From contig NZ_CP160403.1 of NCBI RefSeq assembly GCF_040782645.1, positions 4,154,001-4,218,000 on the forward strand: a DNA stretch of 64,000 nt. The letters run 5' to 3'. A program made the position numbers and the translations under genes. The notes below the pieces were generated by a model that saw only the letters and a list, made by a program, of their open reading frames with translations, was not told where the DNA came from and searched no databases. Within the stretch, counting starts at the first letter, position 1, and each line of letters opens with the position of its first letter. This document shows positions 56,601 through 64,000 of this stretch, one piece after another. This DNA comes from Streptomyces sp. HUAS ZL42. Lineage in GTDB: Bacteria > Actinomycetota > Actinomycetes > Streptomycetales > Streptomycetaceae.

Positions 56601-57188
56601 ATGACGACCCGCCGCTTCCTGTTCGTGCTGGGCAGCAGCCGCACCGACGGCAACACCGAGCTGCTCGCCCGCAAGGCCGCCGAGCAGCTGCCCTCCGACG
56701 TGGAGCAACAGTGGATCAGCCTGGCCGAGCACCCGCTGCCCGACTTCGTGGACCTGCGGCACGACAGCGACCACGTCCGCCCCACCGAGGGCAACGTGGC
56801 GCTGCTGCTCGACGCCACGCTCGCGGCGACGGACATCGTGATCGCGTCGCCGGTGTACTGGTACTCCGTGTCCGGCCACACCAAGCGTTACCTGGACCAC
56901 TGGTCGGGCTGGCTGCGCACCCCCGGCCTCGACTTCAAGGCGACGATGGCCGGGCGCACCCTCTGGGGCGTCGCCGCGCTCGCGGACGATCAGCCGTCGG
57001 TCGCCGACCCGTTGGCCGGAACGCTCCACAACTCGGCCGCGTACATGAGGATGCGCTTCGGCGGGATGCTGCTGGGCAACGGCAGCAGGCCGGGCGACGT
57101 ACTGAGGGACACGGAGGCACTGGCGCACGCCAAGACGTTCTTCGCGCGGGAGGCTCCGCCCGCCCGGTTCGCCCACGAGCCGGCCTGA
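56601..57188 (+). CDS. NADPH-dependent FMN reductase / flavodoxin-like oxidoreductase
   Basis: 195-residue flavoprotein of the NADPH-dependent FMN reductase family. The phosphate loop LFVLGSSRTDGNTELLARKAAE (about 6-28) and the SPVYWYSVSGHTKRYLDHWSGWLRTPGLDFKATMAGRTLWGVAALADDQPS segment (about 92-142) bind FMN and form the dimer. Reduces flavins, quinones or azo compounds; the true substrate is unknown. The ATG at 56601 (MTTRRFLFVLGSS) is used; an earlier ATG at 56541 would run through the palindromic control region. Confidence 0.88.
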   Translation: MTTRRFLFVLGSSRTDGNTELLARKAAEQLPSDVEQQWISLAEHPLPDFVDLRHDSDHVRPTEGNVALLLDATLAATDIVIASPVYWYSVSGHTKRYLDHWSGWLRTPGLDFKATMAGRTLWGVAALADDQPSVADPLAGTLHNSAAYMRMRFGGMLLGNGSRPGDVLRDTEALAHAKTFFAREAPPARFAHEPA

Positions 57189-57191
57189 CGG

Positions 57192-58061
57192 CTACGCCGT
57201 GATGTCCTTCGCCGTGAAGCGCGCCCAGGCCGCTGTGCCGAAGAACGCCGCGTACAGGGCCTGGACGCCGAGGTTCTTCTGCAGGTCGTCCCAGTAGACC
57301 GGGTCGCGCATGAGATCGGCGAAGGACAGCCAGTAGTGGGAGAAGAAGTACGGCTGGACGGCGTGGAGCTGGGGGATCTGGTCGAGGATCTGGACGGTGA
57401 TCAGCAGCCCGACGGTCGTCGCCATGGCCGCGATGCCGCTGTTGGTGAGGGTGGAGACGAACAGGCCCAGCGCGGCGACACCCAGCAGGGACGCCGCCAC
57501 GAGCAGGGCGATCATCAGGGCCCGGGCCAGTCCTTCGCCGAAGCCGATCCGGGTGCCGGAGATGGTCGTGAGGTCGCCGAGTGGGAAGAGGAGTGCCCCT
57601 ACGGCCAGCGCCGAGACCGCGACCACGAGCGTCGCCAGCAGGCAGAAGGCCATCGTGGTCGCGTACTTGGTGAGGAGGAGGCGGGTGCGGCCGGCGGGGG
57701 CGACCAGGAGGTAGCGGAGCGTGCCCGCGTTCGCCTCGCCGGCGATCGCGTCGCCCGCGACGACGCCGACCGCCATCGGCAGGAAGAACGGGAGCGTGGC
57801 GGCCAGCGCGGTGAAGACCAGGAACAGGCCGTTGTTGGTGATCTGCGAGATGAACGCCGGGCCCTCGCCGCCCCCGCGGCCGGCCGAGGAGCCGTCGCTC
57901 GTCTCGATCTTCACGGCGATCCCGACCAGGATCGGCACGGCGGCCAGCACGGCGAGGAGTGCGAGGGTGCGCCAGCGCCGCAGGGTGATGACCAGCTCGC
58001 TTCTCAGGAGCCCGAAGGTCCACAACGGGTTGGCCCTGCCCGCCACTTCAGCCTGCGACAT
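57192..58061 (-). CDS. ABC transporter permease, ABC-2 type
   Basis: 289-residue membrane subunit with six helices. The N-terminal cytoplasmic stretch (SQAEVAGRANPLWTFGLLRSELVITLRRWRTLALL) precedes helix 1; MAVGVVAGDAIAGEANAGTLRYLLVAPAGRTRLLLTKYATTMAFCLLATLVVAVSALAVGAL (about 95-157) has the family's coupling segment (EANAGTLRYLLVAPAGR). Overlaps the ATPase gene by 14 bp; the pair probably exports a lipid or peptide. The start at 58061 gives MSQAEVAG. Confidence 0.9.
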   Translation of the reverse strand: MSQAEVAGRANPLWTFGLLRSELVITLRRWRTLALLAVLAAVPILVGIAVKIETSDGSSAGRGGGEGPAFISQITNNGLFLVFTALAATLPFFLPMAVGVVAGDAIAGEANAGTLRYLLVAPAGRTRLLLTKYATTMAFCLLATLVVAVSALAVGALLFPLGDLTTISGTRIGFGEGLARALMIALLVAASLLGVAALGLFVSTLTNSGIAAMATTVGLLITVQILDQIPQLHAVQPYFFSHYWLSFADLMRDPVYWDDLQKNLGVQALYAAFFGTAAWARFTAKDITA

Positions 58062-59058
58062 CGAACCCCTCCCCCGTGAGCGCCACGAACGCGTCCTCCA
58101 GGGAGGCCCGTTCGACGCCGAAGCCGCGGACGCGGACGCCCGCCGTCACCAACGCGGCGTTCAGTTCTGCGAGATCACGCTCCGGCGGCTCGCCGGTCAC
58201 CCGGTCCTCGGCGATCACGACGTCACCGACGCCCTGTTCCTTCAGCACCCGGGCCGCGTCCGCGGCGTCGGGCGTGATCACGACGAGGCGCCCCCGCACA
58301 CCGCCCGCGAGGTCGGCCACCGGCCCCTGGGTGACGAGCCGCCCCTGGGTCATCACCGCGGCGTGGGTGCAGACCTGCTCGATCTCGTCGAGGAGATGGG
58401 AGGAGAGGAAGACGGTCGTGCCGTCCGAGGCCAACTCCCTCACCAGGGAGCGGATTTCGCGCATGCCCTGCGGGTCGAGGCCGTTGGTCGGTTCGTCGAG
58501 GACGAGCAGCCTGCGGGGCTGGAGGAGGGCGGCGGCGAGCCCGAGCCGCTGCTTCATGCCCAGCGAGTACGCCCTCGCCTTCTTGCCCGCCGCGGCCGCC
58601 AGGCCCACCCGGTCCAGCGCCGCCGCGACACGTGTCCGCCGGGTGCGCGGATCGGCGGTCGGGTCGGCGGCGTCGTACCGCACGAGGTTGTCGCGGCCGG
58701 AGAGGAAGCCGTACAGGGCGGGTCCCTCGATGAGGGCGCCGACGTGCGGCAGCACGGCGCGCGAGGCCCGGGGCATGGGGTGCCCCAGGACGCGCGCCGT
58801 GCCGGAGGTGGGCTCGATGAGCCCCATCAGCATGCGGATGGTGGTGGTCTTGCCCGAGCCGTTCGGACCGAGGAAGCCGAAGACGCTGCCCGCCGGGACG
58901 GTCAGATCGAGGCCGTCGACGGCGAGTTGTCCGCCGCGGTAGCGCTTGGTGAGGGCGCGGGTGGCGATGACGCCGTCACCCGCGATGGCACTGTCACCCG
59001 CGGCGGGACCGTCACCCGCTTCCGCCTCTTCCGGCTCCGTGGCGGCCGCCTCGTCCAT
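58048..59058 (-). CDS. ABC transporter ATP-binding protein
   Basis: 336-residue ATPase with Walker A LGPNGSGKTTTIRML (about 54-68), Q-loop LIEPTSGT, signature YSLGMKQRLGLAAALLQPRRLLVLDEPTNGLDPQGM (about 149-186) including the Walker B Asp-Glu, and an H-loop FLSSHLLDEIEQV. The N-terminal 25 residues (EAEAGDGPAAGDSAIAGDGVIAT) are acidic and unusual. Pairs with the ABC-2 permease downstream. It follows the LolA-like envelope gene by 40 bp, suggesting one unit. Confidence 0.93.
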   Translation of the reverse strand: MDEAAATEPEEAEAGDGPAAGDSAIAGDGVIATRALTKRYRGGQLAVDGLDLTVPAGSVFGFLGPNGSGKTTTIRMLMGLIEPTSGTARVLGHPMPRASRAVLPHVGALIEGPALYGFLSGRDNLVRYDAADPTADPRTRRTRVAAALDRVGLAAAAGKKARAYSLGMKQRLGLAAALLQPRRLLVLDEPTNGLDPQGMREIRSLVRELASDGTTVFLSSHLLDEIEQVCTHAAVMTQGRLVTQGPVADLAGGVRGRLVVITPDAADAARVLKEQGVGDVVIAEDRVTGEPPERDLAELNAALVTAGVRVRGFGVERASLEDAFVALTGEGFDVAG

Positions 59059-59098
59059 GGGCTCCCTCGATCGGCTCGTCGTCCGTGTACGACCCTTC

Positions 59099-60322
59099 CT
59101 ACCCGGCGTTGGCCGCCTTCACCAGCGCGTCCTTGGTGACGGCGCCGACGTAGACCTTGCCGTCGTCCGTGATCAGGGCGTTGACCAGGCGGGTGGAGAA
59201 GACCGTGCCCGAGCCGAACTTGCCGCTCACCTTGTCGCCGAGGGAGCCGAGGAAGCCTCCGAGGTCACCGCCGACGTCCGAGCCCGAGGGGACGCCCTCG
59301 CCGCCGGTGTCGAAGGTGGCGATGGAGGTCCAGCCCTTGCCGATGACGTTGAGGCCGTCGAGTCCCTCGGCACCCTTCGCGAAGTCCTCCTGGGCCTTGC
59401 GGCCCTCCTCGGACTTCTGGAAGTGCTCCTCGGCCGCGCTGCTGTCCTCCTCGGTGACCTTCGCGCCCTTGGGCGGGGTGAAGTCGAAGGTCGAGGCGGC
59501 CGGCTTGGCGAAGCTGATCTGGGTGAAGCCGGCGTCGACGACGGCCGCGCCGCCGCTCGCCGGGGTCAGCGTGAACTTCAGCGGAAGCCCGGTCTTCGCG
59601 TCCACCGCGACACTGATCGCGCCGACCGTGGTGCCGGACTGCTTCGGCTTGATGACCAGCTTGTACGCGTCCCGGCCTGCGACCTGGGCGGTGCCGTCGA
59701 CGGTGACGGACGTGGTGTCGTCGACCGACTTCAGGGCCTCTTCGGTGAGGTCCTTGGGCGTGGTCGGCATGTCTTCCTTGCCGCTTTCGCCCGTGCCCTC
59801 GTCGGCCGTGCCGTGGTAGACCTCGTTGGACTTGCTGTCGTAGCCCCAGACGTCCTTGCCGTTGTGGATGATGCTGTATTCGGCGGCGTTCTCCAGCAGC
59901 GAGAGCTTCTGCTTGTCCGGGCCGTCGGCGGCGACGCGCAGGGTGTGCGTGCCGGAGGCGAGTTCGGTGAGCTTGGTGGAGGGGTCGGCGGACGATCCGT
60001 CACCGCTGCCCCGGGTGGCGCCGGAGAGCAGACCGCTCTCCAGTCCGCCGAGGTCGGGCAGCCCCAGATCCGTGCTGATCTTCACGGTTCCGGACAGCTG
60101 CTGTACGTCCGACTCGGCGATCTTCTCGATGAGTTGCTGCGCGCTGATCTTGGGCAGGTCGGGGTCGCCGGAGTCGGCGAGTGCGGGGACGAGCCCGATG
60201 GTCGCCGCGGCCACGCCCACGACCGTGACCGGGACGACGTACCGTACGGCCCTGCGCCGCCCGGCGCGGAGGTCGTCGGCCTCCCCGGTGGTCGTAACGT
60301 CGTCGGATTCGTACGGTGCCAT
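59099..60322 (-). CDS. LolA-like / DUF2092 envelope protein
   Basis: 407-residue predicted exported protein. A basic region (LRAGRRRAVRYVVPVTVVGVAAATIGLVPALAD, about 20-50) is an uncleaved anchor or signal. The mature part follows the LolA/DUF2092 pattern: SAQQLIEKIAESDVQQLSGTVKISTDLGLP (about 57-86), TLRVAADGPDKQKLSLLENAAEYSIIHNGKDVWGYDSKSNEVYH, then TFDFTPPKGAKV and TFDTGGEGVPSG. It also has GKVYVGAVTKDALVKAANAG at the C-terminus. ATG at 60322. Likely works with the ABC exporter, carrying or sensing a lipid-like molecule; inferred from context. Confidence 0.8.
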   Translation of the reverse strand: MAPYESDDVTTTGEADDLRAGRRRAVRYVVPVTVVGVAAATIGLVPALADSGDPDLPKISAQQLIEKIAESDVQQLSGTVKISTDLGLPDLGGLESGLLSGATRGSGDGSSADPSTKLTELASGTHTLRVAADGPDKQKLSLLENAAEYSIIHNGKDVWGYDSKSNEVYHGTADEGTGESGKEDMPTTPKDLTEEALKSVDDTTSVTVDGTAQVAGRDAYKLVIKPKQSGTTVGAISVAVDAKTGLPLKFTLTPASGGAAVVDAGFTQISFAKPAASTFDFTPPKGAKVTEEDSSAAEEHFQKSEEGRKAQEDFAKGAEGLDGLNVIGKGWTSIATFDTGGEGVPSGSDVGGDLGGFLGSLGDKVSGKFGSGTVFSTRLVNALITDDGKVYVGAVTKDALVKAANAG

Positions 60323-60588
60323 GTGTGCCTTACCTCCGTCGTCGGCGGCGGCTGCCCATCTCGCGTGTACGTCTTTTCCGTCCCACCCTGAGCCGCCATT
60401 CTCACCCGAATCGGTGAGGAGTGGTGATTTCCGTGGTATCCATCTGACCAAATCGGCCGGGGGGAAGCGTCAACCCGCGGGCTCAACTCCGTGTACACCT
60501 TCGGTATGACATGAGGAGGCGGCGCCTCCCCCGACCCGTAGGGGTCGTACGGGGATGACGCCGCCGTTCCCGGTTGTTCCGGTGTGGC

Positions 60589-61602
60589 TCAGTCCTGCAG
60601 GAACACGTAGTCCGCCCGGTAGGGCACACCGACGACGGTGCCCGGGGTGCAGGAGCCGCTCGGGGCCACGCCGCCCACGGTGTTCAGGCGCAGGATCTCC
60701 GTGGTGTTCGCGAGCAGCCCGTGGTGCTTGCCGGCCTGAGTGGCCTTCAGGTCCAGTTCGGGGATGTTGCCGTTCCCGTTGGGAGTCCTGCTGATGACCG
60801 CCCCGGTGACCGCGCTGCCGTCCGGTGCGACCCACTGCGGAGTGCCGGAGTTGGGCTTCACGAAGGAGTGCACGATGTGCCTGCCGAGGACGGCGCTGAC
60901 GTCGCGCTGGGCGAAGGCGTATCCACCGCCCTCGGCCGGCTTGCACTCGTAGATCTGCTTGCCCTTGACGACCGACGCCTGGAAGTTGTCGAACACGTCG
61001 CGGAAGTCGAAGGAGGCGGTGGTGACCTTGTGGAGCTGGCCGCGGACGGCACCGCCCGGGAACTCGGCGGTGTGGAGGTTGGCGTAGAAGGAACCGGGAT
61101 CGGTGGTGAGACGGCCGAGCAGGGCGGGGTCGTCGACGGTGACGGTCCCGATGAGGCGGTGCCCCTTGATGTGGCGCTTGTCGAGCAGCTTGCCGAAGTC
61201 GACCTTGACGCCGCCGTTGGTGCCCTTGGCGCCCTCGTGGATGTGGAGCAGGGTCGGCCGGCCGGTACCGCGCCAGGTCACGGCGACGGACACCTTGTTG
61301 CCCTTGACCTTGATGAACTCCAGCGCGGCGCCGTCCTTGTCCCCCACGGCGGGCCCACCCTGCACGGGCACCTCGTTGGCACCCCGCAGACCGGCGGCGA
61401 GGAGGGTTCCCCCGGTGTCGCCGGATGTGGTGCCGCTCTGGACGACGATGCCCTGGCCGGCGTGGCCCGCGTGGTCGGCGCGGGTGCCTCCGGCGGCGAA
61501 GGCCGGGATCACCGCGGCGGCGATGCCACCGGCGGCGGCCACCGCGACAGCGGTGACGACGAGGCTCTTACGGCGCGTTGCGAACGTCCCGTTCATGCCC
61601 AT
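60589..61602 (-). CDS. Secreted protein with CHRD and DUF3455 domains
   Basis: 337-residue secreted protein. Signal peptide about residues 1-36 (RRKSLVVTAVAVAAAGGIAAAVIPAFA). CHRD domain about 65-195 (LRGANEVPVQGGPAVGDKDGAALEFIKV, LLHIHEGAKGTNGGVKVDF, GSFYANLHTAEFPGGAVRGQL), a fold related to chordin and superoxide-dismutase-like modules. A C-terminal DUF3455-type region about 205-337 (QIYECKPAEGGGYAF, APDGSAVTGAVISRT, VGVPYRADYVFLQD) follows. Both modules are usual alone, and their fusion is less common. ATG at 61602 or 61596, with GGGGAG upstream. The 266 bp to the LolA-like gene contain no gene. Confidence 0.85.
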   Translation of the reverse strand: MGMNGTFATRRKSLVVTAVAVAAAGGIAAAVIPAFAAGGTRADHAGHAGQGIVVQSGTTSGDTGGTLLAAGLRGANEVPVQGGPAVGDKDGAALEFIKVKGNKVSVAVTWRGTGRPTLLHIHEGAKGTNGGVKVDFGKLLDKRHIKGHRLIGTVTVDDPALLGRLTTDPGSFYANLHTAEFPGGAVRGQLHKVTTASFDFRDVFDNFQASVVKGKQIYECKPAEGGGYAFAQRDVSAVLGRHIVHSFVKPNSGTPQWVAPDGSAVTGAVISRTPNGNGNIPELDLKATQAGKHHGLLANTTEILRLNTVGGVAPSGSCTPGTVVGVPYRADYVFLQD

Positions 61603-61729
61603 GATTCTTTTTTTCTCCCCGTATTGCAGCTGACACCCCCTGCGTCAGCTTCCGGGCATGAATACGGAGGCGATCTCAGATTGGACTCAGTCCAGCGATG
61701 TGATGTGCATCACAGCGGCCTGGGGGTGC

Positions 61730-62740
61730 TCAGCCGGCGCGGTGGACCACCGCGTCGCACAGCTCCATCAGAGCGGCCTTCGCATCGCACTCGACCAACG
61801 GCGCCAGCGCGGACCGCGCCTCCTTCGCATACCGCACGGTGTCCCGCCGCGCCTGCTCCAGCGCGGGGTGCTCCCGCAGCGCCGCCAGCGCCTGCGCGTG
61901 CCGCGCGTCGTCGCTCAGGTCGGAGTCGAGGAGCTCGCACAGCGCGACGTCCTCCGGCAGCCCGAGCCGCGCCGCCCGCTCCCGCAGCCGCAGCACGGGC
62001 AGCGTGGGAATGCCCTCCCGCAGATCCGTCCCCGGCGTCTTGCCGGACTCCCGGGAGTCGCTCGCGATGTCGAGCACGTCGTCCGCCAGCTGGAAGGCGA
62101 CCCCGAGCCGCTCCCCGTACTGCGTCAGGACGTCGACGACCGTCTCGTCGGCCCCCGACATCATCGCGCCGAACCGGCACGACACCGCCACCAGCGAGCC
62201 GGTCTTGCCGCCCAGCACGTCGAGGTAGTGATCGACGGGATCCCGGCCGTCCGTCGGCCCCGCCGTCTCCAGGATCTGCCCGGTCACCAGCCGCTCGAAC
62301 GCCTCCGCCTGAACCCGCACCGCCTCCGGCCCCAGGTCGGCCAGGATGTGCGACGCCCGGGCGAACAGGAAGTCGCCCGTCAGCACGGCGACCGAGTTCC
62401 CCCACCGGGTGTTCGCACTGGGCACCCCGCGGCGCACCGACGCCTCGTCCATCACGTCGTCGTGGTACAGCGTGGCGAGGTGGGTCAGCTCGACCACCAC
62501 CGCCGACGGCACGACCCCCGGCGCGTACGGGTCACCGAACTGGGCGGCGAGCATCACGAGCAACGGCCTGAACCGCTTCCCGCCCGCCCGCACGAGATGC
62601 TGGGCGGCCTCGGTGATGAAGGGAACCTCGCTCTTGGTGGCCTCGAGCAATCCCTCCTCGACAGCCACCAACCCGGCCTGGACATCGGCTTCCAGAGCCT
62701 GGTCCCGCACGCTCAGCCCGAACGGCCCGACGACGGTCAC
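61730..62740 (-). CDS. Long-chain polyprenyl diphosphate synthase
   Basis: 336-residue trans-polyprenyl synthase. GGKRFRPLLVML (about 54-65), the first aspartate-rich motif LYHDDVMDEASVRRG (about 91-105), GDFLFARA, and the second aspartate-rich motif AFQLADDVLDIASDSRESGKTPGTDLREG (about 205-235) are all present. It builds the isoprenoid side chain of menaquinone, probably an octa- or nonaprenyl chain; length depends on small residues before the first motif and cannot be fixed here. Context near respiratory genes fits. ATG at 62740. Confidence 0.92.
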   Translation of the reverse strand: MTVVGPFGLSVRDQALEADVQAGLVAVEEGLLEATKSEVPFITEAAQHLVRAGGKRFRPLLVMLAAQFGDPYAPGVVPSAVVVELTHLATLYHDDVMDEASVRRGVPSANTRWGNSVAVLTGDFLFARASHILADLGPEAVRVQAEAFERLVTGQILETAGPTDGRDPVDHYLDVLGGKTGSLVAVSCRFGAMMSGADETVVDVLTQYGERLGVAFQLADDVLDIASDSRESGKTPGTDLREGIPTLPVLRLRERAARLGLPEDVALCELLDSDLSDDARHAQALAALREHPALEQARRDTVRYAKEARSALAPLVECDAKAALMELCDAVVHRAG

Positions 62741-62940
62741 GAGGGGTCTCCTGTCTGCTGGTGTCTACTGGCGGTTACACGGTTTGTCGATAGGTCGCTG
62801 CCATCACTCAAGTCAGCGTATCCGGTCACGTTTCGATCACCGATGCCGCCCACCCGCCCCAGCTCCCGACTTCGCCTGAGCGGGAGGCACGGCCGCCGAC
62901 CCGGGCGGGGTCCGACCACGTCCGGCGTGTCCCGGCATCC

Positions 62941-63052
62941 GGGCGCCCGAGTGAGCGGGTGTCCGAGTGACCGGGTGCCCGAGTGACCGGGTGCCCGAGT
63001 GACCGGGTGACCGGGTGACCGGGTGCCCGAGTGACCGGGTGTCCGGGCATCC
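62941..63052. repeat. Tandem 8-bp repeat array
   Basis: About 14 copies of GRGTGNCC, mostly GGGTGACC, GAGTGACC and GGGTGCCC, with some grouped as a 16-bp higher-order unit (GGGTGCCCGAGTGACC). Intergenic, between 200 and 310 bp past the polyprenyl synthase start codon. Confidence 0.85.
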
Positions 63053-63291
63053 GGCTCGCCGACCCCGGCCCGGTCACGGCCGCTCCTGTGTCCGGGTGCG
63101 CCGGGACACCCCGCCCGCGGCCGAAGGGCCGGCGAGCCCGTCCACGCCCTCCCGGCGTGACGACCGTCACGTACGACCTACAGGGCACCCCCTCCCCGCA
63201 GGGTCACCGGTGCACACGCGAGCCATCCCCACGCGTGGCGCTTTGACGATGAGTTGGGCTCATTGCCCGATTTGCCAGCCTTGTCAACGCC

Positions 63292-63307
63292 CGTGAGCTG
63301 GCTCACG
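63292..63307. promoter_or_regulatory. Palindrome resembling a cAMP-Crp site
   Basis: CGTGAGC-TG-GCTCACG, fitting GTGA-N6-TCAC. In S. coelicolor Crp regulates muralytic genes, including one that also has a c-di-AMP riboswitch. It lies about 190 bp before the riboswitch here. Confidence 0.4.
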
Positions 63308-63487
63308 CCTACGGGCGAGCCGACCCCACCCCGACACCCCTCGACCACCTTCGGACAAAGGCCAGTTGAGGCTTGGCAACAGCAAAGGATCAAGTACCCC
63401 ATACACCACAGATCAAGGTCAACCGGCACGATATATGAATCCGCCACTTGTTCCGGACATGTGCTCTCGCATACGTTCCGTCCCTGC

Positions 63488-63698
63488 CGGGCGGACGCCG
63501 AATCCTGCCGCCGCCCGGGCACCACTCACCTACTTCACTCAACGGCAGGAGCGGGGGACCCAGGTCAGTCGCCGAGCCGGCGTCGTACGAGGCATCGCGT
63601 ACGGCACACCGGACCGGCTCGGGGTGAAGTCGCGCCCGTCAGGGCGTGGCCGGGCATCTCCCTCCCGAACCCGACAGCTCACCTCGCAGGCGCCGGAG
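63488..63698 (+). ncRNA. c-di-AMP (ydaO/yuaA-type) riboswitch
   Basis: Family landmarks in order: GCCGAATCCTGCC (63497-63509), GGCAGGAGCGGGGGACCCAGGT (63543 on), a stem-loop with GCCGAGCCGGC, CTCGGGGTGAAGTCGCG (about 63617-63635), GGCCGGGCATCTCCCTCCCGA and CGACAGCTCACCTCGCAGGCG (to 63693). These match ydaO leaders of streptomycetes closely. The element ends just before the GAGAGG ribosome-binding site of the secreted transglycosylase. In actinobacteria the class usually switches off cell wall hydrolase genes when c-di-AMP is high. Confidence 0.9.
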
Positions 63699-63709
63699 AG
63701 GAATTCGCC

Positions 63710-64000
63710 ATGCCCGCAGCCGGTCGGCCCCGCCGCACCAGAACCGCCCGCATCGCCCGCAAGCTCGCCGTCGCCGGCACCTCGGTCGCCGTGCTGGCGC
63801 TCCCGCTCATCGGCGCCACCAGCGCGTCCGCGGCCACCCCGACCGTGGCCACCGCCTCCTCGCTGGGGTACGCCGACAACCTCGACGGCTGGATCCGGGC
63901 CTCCCTCCAGGTCATGGCGGAGCACGGGATTCCGGGAACGTACGACGGCATCTACCGCAACATCATCCGCGAGTCCTCGGGCAACCCGGCCGCCATCAAC
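63710..64000 (+). CDS. Secreted lytic-transglycosylase-like protein, 5' part only
   Basis: At least 97 residues; the gene continues beyond the right edge. ATG at 63710 with GAGAGG upstream. The signal peptide is long and basic (RRTRTARIARKLAVAGTSVAVLALPLIGATSASA, about 9-42). The mature part begins ATPTVATASSLGYADNLDGWIRASLQVMAEHGIPGTYDGIYRNIIRESSGNPAAIN; the IYRNIIRESSGNPAAIN block is the start of an SLT-type transglycosylase domain with the catalytic Glu. It probably cleaves peptidoglycan during growth or germination and is controlled by the c-di-AMP riboswitch upstream. Confidence 0.88.
   Translation, partial: MPAAGRPRRTRTARIARKLAVAGTSVAVLALPLIGATSASAATPTVATASSLGYADNLDGWIRASLQVMAEHGIPGTYDGIYRNIIRESSGNPAAIN

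Larger units (their letters stand above)
62741..63487. other. Intergenic region with short repeats and possible regulatory sites; no gene seen
   Basis: 746 bp between the polyprenyl synthase and the riboswitch. It contains the 8-bp repeat array at 62941-63052 and the palindrome at 63292-63307. A TATATG near 63431-63436 may be the -10 for the riboswitch transcript; no good -35 was found. Reading frames in this stretch lack ribosome-binding sites and family motifs and are not called. Confidence 0.7.

Noticed and set aside
62826..63188. ORF through the 8-bp repeat array
   Set aside because: It only reads through repeats (HPVTRAPGHPVTR) and has no start context.

Overview
The window is a GC-rich (about 70% G+C) piece of core chromosome from a Streptomyces species. 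The RpoB and RpoC sequences, GTG/TTG starts, and the gene order rpoC-rpoB-rplL-rplJ / rplA-rplK-nusG-secE-tRNA-Trp / tRNA-Thr-tRNA-Met-rpmG all point there. No insertion sequence, prophage, CRISPR array or rRNA operon is visible, and most genes look single-copy and intact. Two genes are cut by the window edges: rpoC on the left and a secreted lytic-transglycosylase-like gene on the right.

Layout. 1-12 kb: transcription and translation machinery on the minus strand (rpoC, rpoB, rplL, rplJ, rplA, rplK, nusG, secE, tRNA-Trp), with two related lipoprotein genes between rplJ and rplA. 12-24 kb: housekeeping metabolism (aminotransferase, adenosine-deaminase-like enzyme, murB), a TetR/MFS efflux pair with two matching operators, an acetyltransferase, a HadA/HadB-like dehydratase pair next to rpmG, tRNA-Met and tRNA-Thr, an amidohydrolase that has lost catalytic residues, small conserved genes and tRNA-Tyr. 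24-29 kb: yajQ, a small membrane protein, a permease, a SUKH protein, a YccF protein and the membrane protease HtpX.

28.8-46 kb is the most interesting part. A tightly overlapping ten-gene operon nuoA-B-C-H-I-J-K-L-M-N encodes a complex-I-like enzyme with no nuoD, nuoE, nuoF or nuoG. Beside it lie two tandem sensor kinases, one LuxR-type response regulator, and both subunits of a 2-oxoacid:ferredoxin oxidoreductase. Ferredoxin made by the oxoacid oxidoreductase could be the electron donor of the reduced complex, though the missing NuoD must then come from elsewhere. Several subunits (B, C, I, K) carry low-complexity tails, three of them built from short DNA repeats.

46-57 kb: two DUF6082 paralogues that share an almost identical upstream block, a small conserved protein behind duplicated palindromes, an HxlR/SDR divergent pair, RarD, a four-copy intergenic repeat, a CGNR/VOC divergent pair whose start codons sit 21 bp apart inside one palindrome, a secreted M28 aminopeptidase, a repeat-rich hypothetical, a P-loop-like protein, an amidase and a flavin reductase. 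57-64 kb: an ABC exporter with a LolA-like envelope protein, a CHRD/DUF3455 secreted protein, a long-chain polyprenyl diphosphate synthase (menaquinone side chain, which fits the respiratory genes), and a c-di-AMP (ydaO-type) riboswitch in front of the secreted transglycosylase.

Coordinates, motifs and inverted repeats were read by eye. Family assignments rest on recognised motifs and remembered family sequences, not on database searches.
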